Part shown: positions 54,970 through 64,000 of the stretch, piece by piece
Numbering within the stretch: the first letter of the stretch is position 1
Layout of the letters: every line of letters starts with the position of its first letter
Origin: Terrilactibacillus sp. S3-3
GTDB taxonomy: Bacteria > Bacillota > Bacilli > Bacillales > Sporolactobacillaceae
Direction of reading: 5' to 3'
NCBI GenBank assembly: GCA_030437565.1
Contig: CP129291.1
Span: 1,302,001 to 1,366,000, forward strand
DNA: 64,000 nucleotides
The notes under the pieces: generated by a model
Told to the model about the DNA's origin: nothing
What the model saw: only the letters and a program-made list of their open reading frames with translations
Databases searched by the model: none
Made by a program: the position numbers and the translations under genes

Positions 54970-55551
54970 ATGAAAAGAATTGGGCTTTTGGGAGGTACTT
55001 TTGATCCGCCTCATATCGGTCATTTGATGATCGCACAAGAGGCGCTTGAATCGTGCCATTTGGATGAAGTGTGGTTTTTACCCAGCTATATTCCGCCTCA
55101 CAAACATCGGAAAGTCGCCAGTACCGGTGTCCGGCATCGCGTGGAGATGGTCAGGCGGGCGATTGCGGACAATGAGCATTTTAAGCTGTCATTTGTTGAA
55201 GTGGAGAGGAAAGGCCGCTCTTACACCGTGGACACGCTAAAGGAATTAAAAACACAGTATCCGGATGATCAGTTTTTCTTTATTATTGGCGCCGATATGG
55301 TCAGTGATCTGCCGAATTGGCACAAAATAGATGAATTGAGCAGGCTTACATCATTTATTGGCTTTAAGCGTCCCGGATACACGATGTCTCCTCCCGTTGA
55401 TACGGATATAATTGCGATCGACATGCCGCAAGTAGATATTTCTTCCAGCTTCATTCGGGAAAGACTGAAAGCGAATCGATCGTGCCGTTATTTTTTGTGC
55501 CAATCTGAAAAAAAAAAATATATAGAGGAGCAGAAGTTATATGAAGATTGA
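54970..55551 (+). CDS. nadD: Nicotinate-nucleotide adenylyltransferase
   Basis: NAD biosynthesis. Motif GLLGGTFDPPHIGHLMIAQEAL with the HxGH of nucleotidyl transferases near residue 15, FIIGADMVSDLPNWHKIDEL, and C-terminal ISSSFIRERLKAN. The segment FLCQSEKKKYIEE around the T and A runs at 55491-55521 probably hides two compensating indels, since relatives read FVPESVxxYI. The 3' end overlaps yqeK by 11 nt. Confidence 0.93.
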   Translation: MKRIGLLGGTFDPPHIGHLMIAQEALESCHLDEVWFLPSYIPPHKHRKVASTGVRHRVEMVRRAIADNEHFKLSFVEVERKGRSYTVDTLKELKTQYPDDQFFFIIGADMVSDLPNWHKIDELSRLTSFIGFKRPGYTMSPPVDTDIIAIDMPQVDISSSFIRERLKANRSCRYFLCQSEKKKYIEEQKLYED

Positions 55552-56114
55552 TGAAGCAAAAGAAGCCGTTAAAGCGATCCTGCCTGCCAAGCGATTTAAT
55601 CATACTCTGGGTGTAGTGGAGACGGCTGAAAAATTAGCCGTGCAGTACGGGGCCGATGTTGAAAAAGCCAAGCTTGCCGCGATGCTGCATGATATTGCAA
55701 AATATTTTTCAAAAGAGGATCTGCAAGCGGTAATCAAACGGCGCAAGGATATTCCGGACGATTTTCTAAATTTTCATCTCTCTCTATGGCACGCTCCGGT
55801 GGGCGCGGCGTACGTTCAAGAACATTATAATATTCATGATCAAGCGGTTCTGGACGCGATCACCTACCATACGACGGGTAGAAAAGATATGACAAAGCTT
55901 GAAAAAATTGTTTTTTTTTTTGGCGGATTATATAGAACCGGGCAGAGATTTTCCCGGAGTGAACGAGGTCAGGGCGATTGCCGGACAAAGCCTGGATGAA
56001 GCTGTGATCAAATCGCTTGCGAACACGATCATTTTTTTGGTGCAAAAAAGGCAGCAAGTCTATCCTTTGACGTTAAATGCATATAATGATCTTATAAAAA
56101 AGGTAAGGAGTTGA
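55541..56114 (+). CDS. yqeK: HD-domain phosphohydrolase YqeK
   Basis: Diadenosine tetraphosphate hydrolase family (symmetrical Ap4A hydrolase of Gram-positives). HTLGVVETAEKLA, LAAMLHDIAKYF (HD pair), HAPVGAAYV, AITYHTTGR, and after repair ADYIEPGRDFPGVNEVR. A run of about 12 T at 55910-55921 is one base off. Between nadD and rsfS, as in B. subtilis. Confidence 0.92.
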
Positions 56115-56118
56115 CTTC

Positions 56119-56472
56119 ATGAGTAGTGAAGAATTGGTAAAATATTTTGCGGAAATTGCCGATGATAAAAAAGCTCAAGATATCGTGATACTAAAGATGA
56201 AAGGCATCTCGATCATTGCGGATTATTTTATCATTTGTCATGGCAATTCGGAAAAACAAGTACAGGCCATTGCCGACGCGCTGAAGGAAGCAGCAGAGAA
56301 AAAAGAGCTGGAAATTAAGCGCATGGAAGGCTATGACCAGGCAAGATGGGTACTTGTTGATCTGGGCGATGTAATCGCTCACGTCTTTCATAAAGATGAA
56401 AGAGATTATTACCAATTGGAAAAATTATGGGGTGACGCCCCTCTCTATACACTTGAAAAAAGACCGCTTTAA
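56119..56472 (+). CDS. rsfS: Ribosomal silencing factor RsfS
   Basis: Binds L14 and blocks subunit joining under starvation. Intact 117 residues: AQDIVILKMKGISIIADYFIICHGNSEKQVQAIADAL and ARWVLVDLGDVIAHVFHKDERDYYQLEKLW. Last of the yqeG-rsfS run; the yqeM methyltransferase that follows in B. subtilis is absent. Confidence 0.94.
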   Translation: MSSEELVKYFAEIADDKKAQDIVILKMKGISIIADYFIICHGNSEKQVQAIADALKEAAEKKELEIKRMEGYDQARWVLVDLGDVIAHVFHKDERDYYQLEKLWGDAPLYTLEKRPL

Positions 56473-56809
56473 CGTCTTATCGTTGCTTCAAAACGGCGGC
56501 CTGCTCCTTTAATGTTATTGACTGACCTTTACTATTGTCTGATCCCAAAACCAATGGCGGACTTGTTTTAACAGGACGGGTGAAAGCGGCTCGTCCTATT
56601 GGAATGGAGAAAAAAACGGATGACACGCAGGTGCATGTCATCCGTTCGCGGCGATCAGCAGACTCTCTAATAAAAATTGGAAAAAAAAAAAGGATTGCAC
56701 AGGTCTCTCGGCGAACTATATATTGCAGATGTTGCCCGCTGAAGGCTATCCGTACCCGAAACCTGGAATCCGCAAAAATTTATTTTGCAAGCATTATTTG
56801 AACTGCTGA
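56473..56809. other. Intergenic region between rsfS and comER
   Basis: About 340 bp with no supported gene. It contains AGGACG / CGTCCT around 56573-56599 and the comER terminator at 56610-56646. It may be the scar of the missing yqeM. Confidence 0.45.
56610..56646 (-). terminator. Terminator for comER (minus strand)
   Basis: Perfect 11-bp stem AACGGATGACA / TGTCATCCGTT with a 10-nt loop; on the minus strand it is followed by a T run. It lies about 165 nt past the comER stop. Confidence 0.7.
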
Positions 56810-57620
56810 TCAATCAATTTTTCTGTGATCTTCAAGAAATTTTTCCTGCGTTTTATTAAACAGATGTTCAAACATCGCTCCGCATTCACTTTCTAACACG
56901 CTGAGCCCCACCCCTGTAACCCCGCCTTTCACCGTTACTTTTTCTCGTAAAGAAGTCAATGTGTATGTTTTTTCTTCAAATAAGTTCCCCATGCCAATCA
57001 CCATTTCCGTGATTAATTCGGTTGCCTGTTGTTTGGTTATTTTCGTTGTTTTTACAGCTGCATCGATCATTTTCTCGAATAAAAAAGAGAGAAAAGCCGG
57101 ACCGCAGCTGGAAATATCGGAGGCAACGCGTGTGACGGGTTCATCGATCACGATAGGTTTTGAAATAGACCTTAGCAGTTGCAACAGATTTTTTCTTTGC
57201 AGCTGATCCATTCTCGAACCAAATGTCACCAGTGTCGAGCCTGACAGCGATTGGTTAACAATGCTGGGAATAACTCGGGCAGCGGCGCAGGGCACCGTTT
57301 TTTTAATTGCGGTGCGGTACTGTGATCGGACTCGTGATCGAGATGGCCAGCTGGTTCTTCCTCCAGTCTCTCCTGACGGTTTGCAGCAAAGGATACAGGT
57401 CCAAAGGTCTGGTGCACAGAAAGACAATATCGGCTTGTTTGACGACTTCGTGCGCGGACTCTGAAACTTGGAGAGCCGGGTGCTGCTCTTTAAGTCGATA
57501 GGCTTTCTCCGGTGTTCGGTTGGTTACGATAAGCTGGGAAGGAGGGAGTGCTCCGCTGCGAATGAAAGAGGCTGCTATCAGCGCGCCCATTTGCCCCGTT
57601 CCGATAATGCCAAGCTTCAT
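56810..57620 (-). CDS. comER: ComER, pyrroline-5-carboxylate reductase-like protein
   Basis: ProC-family protein divergently transcribed from comEA; named for the com locus, with a reported influence on sporulation rather than uptake. MKLGIIGTGQMGALIAASFI (NAD(P) fold), VTNRTPEKAYRL, then after a frameshift near 57320 the substrate domain VIDEPVTRVASDISSCGPAFLSFLFEKMIDAAV and VTVKGGVTGVGLSVLE. ATG 57620 after GAGGTG. Confidence 0.88.
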
Positions 57621-57720
57621 CCTGTTCACCTCAATCTGTCTTTTCTCCTTATAACACTGTATGAAATGTTTATTTATTTTATACGCCATTCTGTAGTAAC
57701 AAGAAAGAGGAGTGAAAAAA

Positions 57721-58382
57721 ATGAAGAAAATCTGGAATCAACGAAAAAAATGGCTGATTATGATCGCGGTATTGGCTCTGATCTTTTTTTTCTGGCAGTA
57801 TGAGAAGAAGGAATCGGCAATGAAGCAGGCGAAAGCGGAAAAAGAGGCTCAATTACTAGCGGCACCTAAAGAAGAGAAAAAGAAAGCAGCCTCCGGGCAG
57901 AACGGGGCGCAGTCTGTGCAAAACGATATTGTTGTAGATATTAAAGGAGAAGTGAAGCATCCGGGTGTCTATACTTTAACAACCGGGCTGCGTGTCAACG
58001 ATGCGATTCATCGCGCCGGCGGCTTTACAAGCAAAGCGGACGAAGAGCAAATCAATCTGGCACAGAAATTGACGGATGAAATGGTGATAGCTGTTCCCGC
58101 TCAAGGAGACAAGGGGCCTCAGGCAGGTGAAAACGAGTCAGTGCAGGTATCCGGGGAAGGGATGGAGGGTGCCGGCGGCGCGGAAAGTCAAGTTAACGTG
58201 AATACGGCGGATGCCGAAGAATTGCAGAAACTTCCAGGAATCGGGCCGGCAAAAGCAGCGGCGATCATCAGTTATCGCCAGCAGCACGGTTTGTTTAAAA
58301 AGGTGGACGATCTCTATCCAATGTAACAGGTATCGGCGAAAAATCGCTTGAAAGGATTAAGCCGCAGGCAAAAGTCAATTAG
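57721..58382 (+). CDS. comEA: Competence DNA receptor ComEA
   Basis: Membrane-anchored dsDNA-binding protein. N-terminal helix (WLIMIAVLALIFFFW), basic linker, SLBB domain (VVDIKGEVKHPGVYTLTTGLRVNDAIHRAGGF), and tandem helix-hairpin-helix VNVNTADAEELQKLPGIGPAKAAAIISYRQQHGLF. One or more bases are lost near 58315; the repaired end contains VTGIGEKSLERIKP with stop 58380-58382. ATG 57721 with AGGAG at 9 nt. Confidence 0.92.
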
Positions 58383-58475
58383 TCATAGAATTGAATTTAG
58401 GATGCACAGCATTTTTGACCGGTCTGATAAAATAGAGAAAGGCTAGTTTAGCGAATGAGAGAGAGGTTAACAGGA

Positions 58476-59054
58476 ATGAAAAGACTATCATGGGATCAAT
58501 ATTTTATGGCTCAAAGCCATTTATTGGCATCAAGGAGCACGTGTAATCGACTGGCGGTCGGGGCAACCATTGTCCGCGACAAACGGATTATTGCCGGCGG
58601 CTATAACGGGTCGATTTCGGGAGGCGTGCATTGCACCGATGAAGGATGCTACTTGATCGACGGCCATTGCGTCCGCACGATTCACGCCGAAATGAATGCC
58701 ATTTTACAGTGTGCGAAATTTGGCGCTCCAACAGCCGGAGCTGAAATCTATGTAACCCATTTTCCATGTGTCCAATGCTGCAAAGCGATTATCCAATGCG
58801 GCATCAAATCCGTCTATTACGCAACAGATTAAAAAAAATCATCCGTATGCGGTTGATTTATTTAAAAAAGCACAAGTAAATGTTAAGAAAGTCCCCTTTC
58901 ATAATTTTTTTGAACAGTCGGCGGCAAAAGATAATGAGCAAATGATGTTCATGGCTTCCGTATTAAAAAAACTTGAGGAATCCGGGACTGATGGAGAAGA
59001 GCTCATTGAATTAAGGAAAAAGGCGCAAAGTTTTTATTTGTGCGTGGCAAATAA
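58476..59054 (+). CDS. comEB: ComEB, dCMP deaminase-like
   Basis: Zinc deaminase family; HAEMNAILQC and PCVQCCKAII give the His and two Cys ligands plus the catalytic Glu. The gene is part of the com operon, but B. subtilis ComEB is not essential for transformation. Frameshifts near 58830 (VYYATD should continue YKKNHPYAVDLF) and near 59035. I infer the stop TAA 59052-59054, overlapping the comEC ATG as TAATG. Confidence 0.88.
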
Positions 59055-61363
59055 TGGCATTCGCTGGCAAATGGCATTTATTTGCAGCTACTGCTTGTTT
59101 TGCCGCATGGGCAGGGATTCGCGGGAATCAGGCGGTGCTGGTGTTCGGTTTTGCGGGTCTCATTCATTTTTTTTTTTATTATCCGTTCCTCTTATCGGCT
59201 GGCTGCAGCGCTTTGCTGCATCTTTTTACTTATATGGCTGGATTGTCAATATATCCAAAATAATCGTACCCGCTTCTCGGGAAGCGAGTCAGCTTTTTGG
59301 GGGGGAATTGATGTATCCCGCTGATTGATGGCCGAGATCTCACCTTTACTTTATTGACTCATGAGGGAGAAAAATTCAGGTCAAAGATCAAATGACATCT
59401 AAGTCGATGAAGCAGAGAATGGCAGCCGGTTTAAAGGTCGGCATGACCTGCCGGCTTTCCGGTCAGTTGTCCTTACCCAATCGCGTCACTAATTTTCATG
59501 GCTTTGATAATCGTGATTATTTGCTCCACCGGCATATCCATTGGATCCTTCAGTTAAAAAGCCCGCCCAATTGCCAAGACGGCGATCTTTCTTTTATGAA
59601 CCGTCTTAAAAGAATAAGGGCGGATCAAATGGAACGAATCAATCGCCTTTTTTCACAATCAGCCGGCGGGATGATAACAGCACTGATTTTTGGCGATGAA
59701 AGCGGCTTGTCGCCGGATCTTATCAGCAGCTATCAGACATTGGGCATCATTCATTTATTGGCTGTCTCCGGGATGCATGTCGTGCTGATTTTTGGAACCT
59801 TGTATATCAGCCTGCGGCTCGGGATTGTCAAGGAATACCTGATTCTATCCCTTGTTTTTTGTCTGCCTTTATATGTGGTCTTATCCGGATCCGCCCCGTC
59901 GATCGTCCGTGCAGGTTTGACCGCTTCACTCGTTTTGCTTGCAGCGCTCTTTAAAAAAAGGCGGCTGCCTTCTACAGATGCTCTAGGCCTAGCGTGCTGC
60001 GTGATGATTTTATATGATCCTCAGGTGCTGTTCGACCTTGGTTTCCAGCTTTCTTTTGCCGTGACCTTCATCATTTTGGTATCGGGACCGATAATAACGG
60101 GCCGGTATGCTTCGAGGATAACCAGAGTTGTTTTGTTATCGGCCGTCAGCCAGCTCGCTTCATTCCCCATTATCGTTGTAAATTTTTATCAGTTTTCACT
60201 TCTAAGTTTTTTTCTCAATCTGCTCTTTATTCCATTTATTACAATGGTAATAATGCCGGCCGTGTTTCTTGGCTTTTTTGCCGCTATCATTTGCCCCGAA
60301 ATCGTCCTTTCTTTTCCGATGCCATAGACCTTCTGCTTTACGGTCCGCATCGGCTGCTGCTCTTTTTTTATCAGCACCCCTTATTTTTGCTTAATTACGG
60401 CTCTCTTTCTCCTTTAATGCTGGTTTTGGCACTCGTCTGTATTTACGCCGTCTTATGTTTTTGGGAAAAATTTAAAGGGTGGTGGTCAAGTGCATTATTA
60501 GTCGGTTCTTTTTTAATCATTTATGGGTTTGTTGGCTTTATCGACAGCATCAATCCTTATGGCAGCGTGACTTTTCTAGATGTCGGCCAAGGTGACAGCA
60601 TTCTAATAAAGCTGCCGCATCAAGAAGGGACGGTGCTGATCGATACGGGAGGCACCATCCCTTATAAACAAGATGACTGGGAAAAAAGAAAAAAGCCGTT
60701 TGAAGTGGGCCGGGATGTGGTCCTTCACGAGATAAGGGCGCTGGGGATCCGCTCTATCGATACTGTTGTGCTGACGCATCGCGATTTTGACCACATCGGA
60801 GGCTGCAGGGGCTTGTCGGCCAGATCTCAATCAAAAGAATCGTGATCAGCCCTTATTTTGATCCGAACCATGCCGACCTGCAGATGTTCGAGAAGGCGAT
60901 TGAAGAAGGGACGAGAATCAAACAGATTAGAGCGGGAGACGTCCTGGATTTTAAGGAAGAGCAGTTTAAAGTGTTATCTCCGGCTGAGCGCAGCGATTCC
61001 AATGATAATTCCATCGTCCTTCAGGCGGTGATCGGCGGGCGAAAATGGCTGTTTACCGGCGATATGGGAAAAAAAGGAGAAGATATGCTGCTGGAAAGGG
61101 ACGCCGATCTGACAACCGATATATTGAAAGTCGGCCATCACGGCAGCAAAACCTCAACATCAAAAGAGTGGCTGGAACAGCTTAAGCCCGCTTTAGCCGT
61201 CATTTCCGTCGGGCGTTTCAACCATTACGGCCATCCGAACCCGGAAGTCATTAAGCGATTGAAGAGCCGTCATGTCCGAATTTTCCGAACCGATGAACAA
61301 GGAGCCGTTCAATTTTTTTTTATAAAATCAAGAATTGTGGCGATCAAAACGGTTGTGCATTGA
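59054..61363 (+). CDS. comEC: Competence DNA channel ComEC
   Basis: Polytopic DNA-uptake channel, about 770 residues. N-terminal helices (FAGKWHLFAATACFAAWAG...), an OB-like soluble domain, the competence domain (MITALIFGDESGLSPDLISSYQTLGIIHLLAVSGMHVVLIFG), and a C-terminal metallo-beta-lactamase domain (VTFLDVGQGDSILIKLP, LTHRDFDHIGG, VGHHGSKTSTSKEWL). Indels near 59270, 60320 and 60815. It forms comEA-comEB-comEC. Confidence 0.92.
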
Positions 61364-61512
61364 TCGATAGCGCCTTTCCAATATTTTTGCTATGCCTGTC
61401 AATCGTTGTCACCCATACTTTTAAAGCGCATAGGATACCATAAAGATACAAACAGAACATCGTCGTTCACGTATTGTCCTAGGCTATATGAGAGCGGCGT
61501 TCACATAAATCA
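61364..61512. other. Short intergenic region after comEC
   Basis: B. subtilis carries yqzM between comEC and holA; I found no equivalent here on either strand. Confidence 0.35.
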
Positions 61513-61548
61513 AAGGGGATTAGCTAAAACGGCTAATCCCCTTTTTCT
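61513..61548. terminator. Terminator after comEC
   Basis: AAAGGGGATTAGC / GGCTAATCCCCTTT, 13-bp stem with T run; A-rich on the other side. Confidence 0.85.
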
Positions 61549-61582
61549 AAATAAAAGATATGGGTAAATTTTCGCCATAAAG

Positions 61583-61796
61583 TGAAACTTCAATCAGCGG
61601 GGGTTTTCTTCCCTCCCCACTGATTGTTAGCTCTTGCCCACAGGACGTAGGTCACACAGACGTTGCCACAGGATGTGGCGCCTTTAGTCTGTGTTCCCAA
61701 GATCGGGCTTTTACAGGCAGTTATCTCCCACCATGCTTCTTCGAATTCATTGAAGCCTTGAGGTAGGAGTCTTACTGCCCATTAATACGGGATAAA
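61583..61796 (+). repeat. Dispersed structured repeat, copy 3
   Basis: Same orientation as copy 1. TGAAACTTCAATCAGCGGGG, terminal hairpin CAATCAGCGGGG / CTCCCCACTGATTG, then CCACAGGACGTAG (61638-61650) and the nested GACgttGCCAC-AGGAT-GTGGCgcctttaGTC (61659-61690). The long stem GGCAGT-CTCCCACC / GGTAGGAG-ACTGCC with inner GCTTC / GAAGC follows, ending CCCATTAATACGGGATAAA. Lies between the comEC terminator and holA. Confidence 0.88.
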
Positions 61797-61879
61797 AATA
61801 AAAACGGCCTCGTAGAAATTTTCTATACTTGCCACAATAGTCCTCGCGCGCTAAAGTAAGAGTAGAAAGAGGAGATGGC

Positions 61880-62905
61880 ATGCAAATCACGCAAAAAGAT
61901 TTGGCAATTCAAAAGCCCTTGGCCCCCGTTTACCTGTTATATGGAACACAGTCATATCTTATTCAATTGTTGAAAAAAAATATCGTTGCGGAAGCTTTGA
62001 CAAAAGATGAACGCGATTTCAATCTTTCGCGTTACGATATGCTGGAAGTTTCGGTTGAAGCGGCACTTGAAGACGCCGAAACACTTCCATTTATGGGAGA
62101 AAAAAGGGTCGTTATTTTGGAGAATCCCTATTTTTTAACAAATGAAAAGCCAAAAACCAAAGTTGAACACGACTTGGCCCGTTTCATTCATTATTTGGAG
62201 AATCCATCTCAAGATACCGTACTGATCATTTATGCCTTATATGAAAAACTTGACAAAAGGAAAAAAAATTAGTCAAGATATTGGAGAAAACAGCAAAGAC
62301 TTATGAACTGTCAAGACTGTCGGATTCTCTAGTTTTTCAGCTGCTTAAAACCATTGCCGGCAAGTATGGTGCGGTCTATACAAGAAGTGGCCATGAACAG
62401 CTCATCGCTTTGACGGGGCCGCATTTAATGCAGCTGGCTAATGAAGTGAAAAAATGTGCCCTCTTTTGCGGAGAGGAGCGGGAAATCGATCGGCAAGTGG
62501 TGCTTCAACTCGGTTCTCGTTCACTGGAGTCCAATGTTTTTTTTTTTGCTTGTTGACAAAATAATGAAGCGGCAAACGGCCGAAGCGCTGAAATTACTTC
62601 ATGATCTGGTCAAACAGAAAGAGGAACCGATCAAACTGCTGGCCTTGATTGCCCGGCAGCTGCGGATTGTTTATCAGGTCGGCCATTATCGAAAAGCCGG
62701 TTATACCCAGCAAAATATTGCCGGAAAAATCGGGGTTCATCCTTACGCAGTGAAGTTGGCCGCGGAGCAGACAAAATTTTACAGTCAAGAAGTACTGAAA
62801 GCGGCACTTTCGAAGTGTGCGGAAACGGACTTCCAAATGAAGATCGGTGCCATCGATAAAACGCTGGCGCTCGAATTGCTGATCCATCAGATTGGCGGCA
62901 GATAA
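61880..62905 (+). CDS. holA: DNA polymerase III delta subunit
   Basis: Clamp-loader wrench subunit. APVYLLYGTQSYLIQLLKK, FMGEKRVVILENPYFLTNEK, LTGPHLMQLANEVKKC, and the C-terminal domain HPYAVKLAAEQTKFYSQEVLKAAL...GAIDKTLALELLI. Frameshifts near 62268 and in the T run near 62545. ATG 61880 behind GAGGAG. About 340 residues, normal. Confidence 0.9.
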
Positions 62906-62908
62906 ATA

Positions 62909-62947
62909 AAAAAGAGGATTCCGCTGATTTGCGGATCCTCTTTTTTA
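62909..62947. terminator. Bidirectional terminator between holA and rpsT
   Basis: AAAGAGGATTCCGC / GCGGATCCTCTTT, nearly perfect 13-bp stem, with A and T tracts on its two sides; the genes converge here. Confidence 0.88.
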
Positions 62948-62955
62948 TTTTGCCA

Positions 62956-63222
62956 TTATGCCGTTAACTCGTTCAATTTTTTTGCTAAACGAGATTTTTC
63001 ATGTGCCGCTTTGTTCTTATGAATCAAACCTTTTCCGGCTGCTTTGTCGATTTTCTTTGTTGCGACAAGAAAGGCTTCTTTCGCACCGTCGAGATCTTTT
63101 TCAGCAAATTTAGTATTAAATGCTTTGATCGCCGTGCGCATTGCGGATTTAAACATGATGTTATGTTGACGGTTGGCATCACTTTTTTTCACGCGTTTGA
63201 TAGCAGATTTAATATTAGGCAT
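62956..63222 (-). CDS. rpsT: 30S ribosomal protein S20
   Basis: Intact 88 residues: [35 protein letters not shown]...[19 protein letters not shown]. Start 63222 with a strong TTAGGAGGTGAAAG site. Head-to-head with gpr, as in B. subtilis. Confidence 0.96.
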   Translation of the reverse strand: MPNIKSAIKRVKKSDANRQHNIMFKSAMRTAIKAFNTKFAEKDLDGAKEAFLVATKKIDKAAGKGLIHKNKAAHEKSRLAKKLNELTA

Positions 63223-63349
63223 ACTTTCACCTCCTAATAAAAAAGGATAGTCGGTCACTTAATGGGCAAACGGGCTTTGGGCGGTTTTGACCGCAAAACA
63301 AAGCTGTCTGTCCCATAATTCGCTCGGGGACTCGTTCATGACAACCTGT

Positions 63350-63378
63350 ATTGTATCAAAGCCACCCCGCTTTTGCAA
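63350..63378 (-). promoter_or_regulatory. Sigma-A promoter of rpsT
   Basis: On the minus strand TTGCAA (63373-63378) and TACAAT (63350-63355) are separated by exactly 17 bp, about 130 nt upstream of the rpsT ATG, leaving a long 5' leader. Confidence 0.65.
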
Positions 63379-63518
63379 TATGAATGAAAAAAGTTAAATC
63401 AGGTCAAGCTGATATCAGAATCATTTTTTACAGAAAGAAAGCCGGAAACCGGGTCAAGCGCCAGGCCCTAACTGAAACGACAATCATACAAATTCGCACG
63501 GAAAGGGAGCTGATATCA

Positions 63519-64000
63519 TTGACTGATGAATTGGATATAAAATCTTTTCTGGTTCGTACGGACCTCGCGATCGAAGCTCAAGAAAGCTTGCCAAAGGATG
63601 CCGCCGATAAGTCACAATCCCGGCATCTGCAAGGTCTTGATCTGGAAACGTCCAATATAAAAGGGGTCAAATTGACACGAATGGTGATTAAACCGGAAGC
63701 GGCAAAGCGTCTGGGAAAAAAGCCGGGAAAATATTTAACATTTGAGGCACAAAGCCTGCGGACGGGAGACACCGAATCCCAGGAAGAGGTAGAGCAAGTC
63801 TTTGCGAAAAAATTTTGCCCGATTTTTAACCGAACTTAATATTTCGAAAGACGCCAGCTGTCTCGTTGTCGGATTAGGCAACTGGAATGTGACTCCTGAT
63901 GCCCTGGGCCCCAATGCGGTGGAAAACTTGCTGATCACAAAGCACTTGTTCGATTTGCAGCCGCAAAACGTACAGGACGGATACCGGCCTGTCAGCGCCA
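63519..64000 (+). CDS. gpr: Germination protease GPR (3' end outside the window)
   Basis: Degrades small acid-soluble spore proteins on germination; made as a zymogen in the forespore. [22 protein letters not shown] shows the propeptide region followed by the SFLVRTDLA start of the mature part, then [23 protein letters not shown] and [19 protein letters not shown] 63519 behind AAAGGGAG. One extra A near 63808 breaks [13 protein letters not shown]. No sigma-G promoter could be confirmed. About 160 of some 370 residues are present. Confidence 0.92.

Overview
The window is a stretch of chromosome from an endospore-forming, competence-gene-bearing member of the Bacillales. The gene order follows the Bacillus subtilis yrb-yrv-yrr-yrh and yqe-comE blocks closely, but the protein sequences are diverged. 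Several B. subtilis neighbours are absent (yrvM, yrrN/yrrO/udk, yqeM, an obvious yqzM). RsfA, LuxS and a SatP-type acetate carrier sit where B. subtilis has other genes. A Sporolactobacillaceae-like relative of Bacillus is my inference, not something I could test. I saw no tRNA, rRNA, CRISPR array or prophage.

Layout. 1-9500: spore protein CoxA (partial), yebC, ruvAB, a DUF2905 protein, queA-tgt-yajC, a TIGR04086 membrane protein, a DUF421 protein, spoVB, comN. 9600-18130: secD-secF, lapA, recJ, apt, relA, dtd. 18190-24800: hypothetical ORF, dispersed repeat copy 1, T-box leader, hisS-aspS, 6S RNA, rsfA, rarA. 25190-38920: cymR, cysteine desulfurase, mnmA, TPR protein, recD2, zinc ribbon, AI-2E permease, a long attenuator-like leader, alaS, ireB-ruvX-yrzB, mltG, yrrM. 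39190-47550: greA, repeat copy 2, yrrS, then yrrT-mtnN-luxS-mccA-mccB-yrhC (recycling of S-adenosylhomocysteine to cysteine), an SDR, and a SatP-like carrier with a cre site. 47760-52180: accessory-looking stretch with an FNR-like hypothetical, unsplit pro-sigK, acyP, a short TrxB-like protein, yjcZ, an IS200/IS605-like remnant, and sda with a DnaA-box cluster. 52186-64000: yqeG-yqeH-aroE-yhbY-nadD-yqeK-rsfS, comER (opposite), comEA-comEB-comEC, repeat copy 3, holA, rpsT (opposite), gpr (runs off the end).

Most long conserved genes carry one or more single-base frameshifts, including essential ones (alaS, hisS, aspS, holA, secD). The simplest reading is uncorrected sequencing or assembly indels, mostly in short homopolymers. 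Genes are therefore given as one span each, with likely shift points noted. A few small tandem duplications (2, 4 or 7 bp) do not fit that pattern.

The most unusual signal is a roughly 215-245 bp intergenic repeat present three times (18351, 39861, 61583). Its ends resemble IS200/IS605 termini. Its interior folds into nested, covarying hairpins whose loops all read CAGGA(C/T/A)G on one strand, the repeat described for CsrB-type RNAs that sequester CsrA. A structured leader with a strong promoter and terminator in front of alaS, which is not a T-box, is the second candidate for something undescribed.
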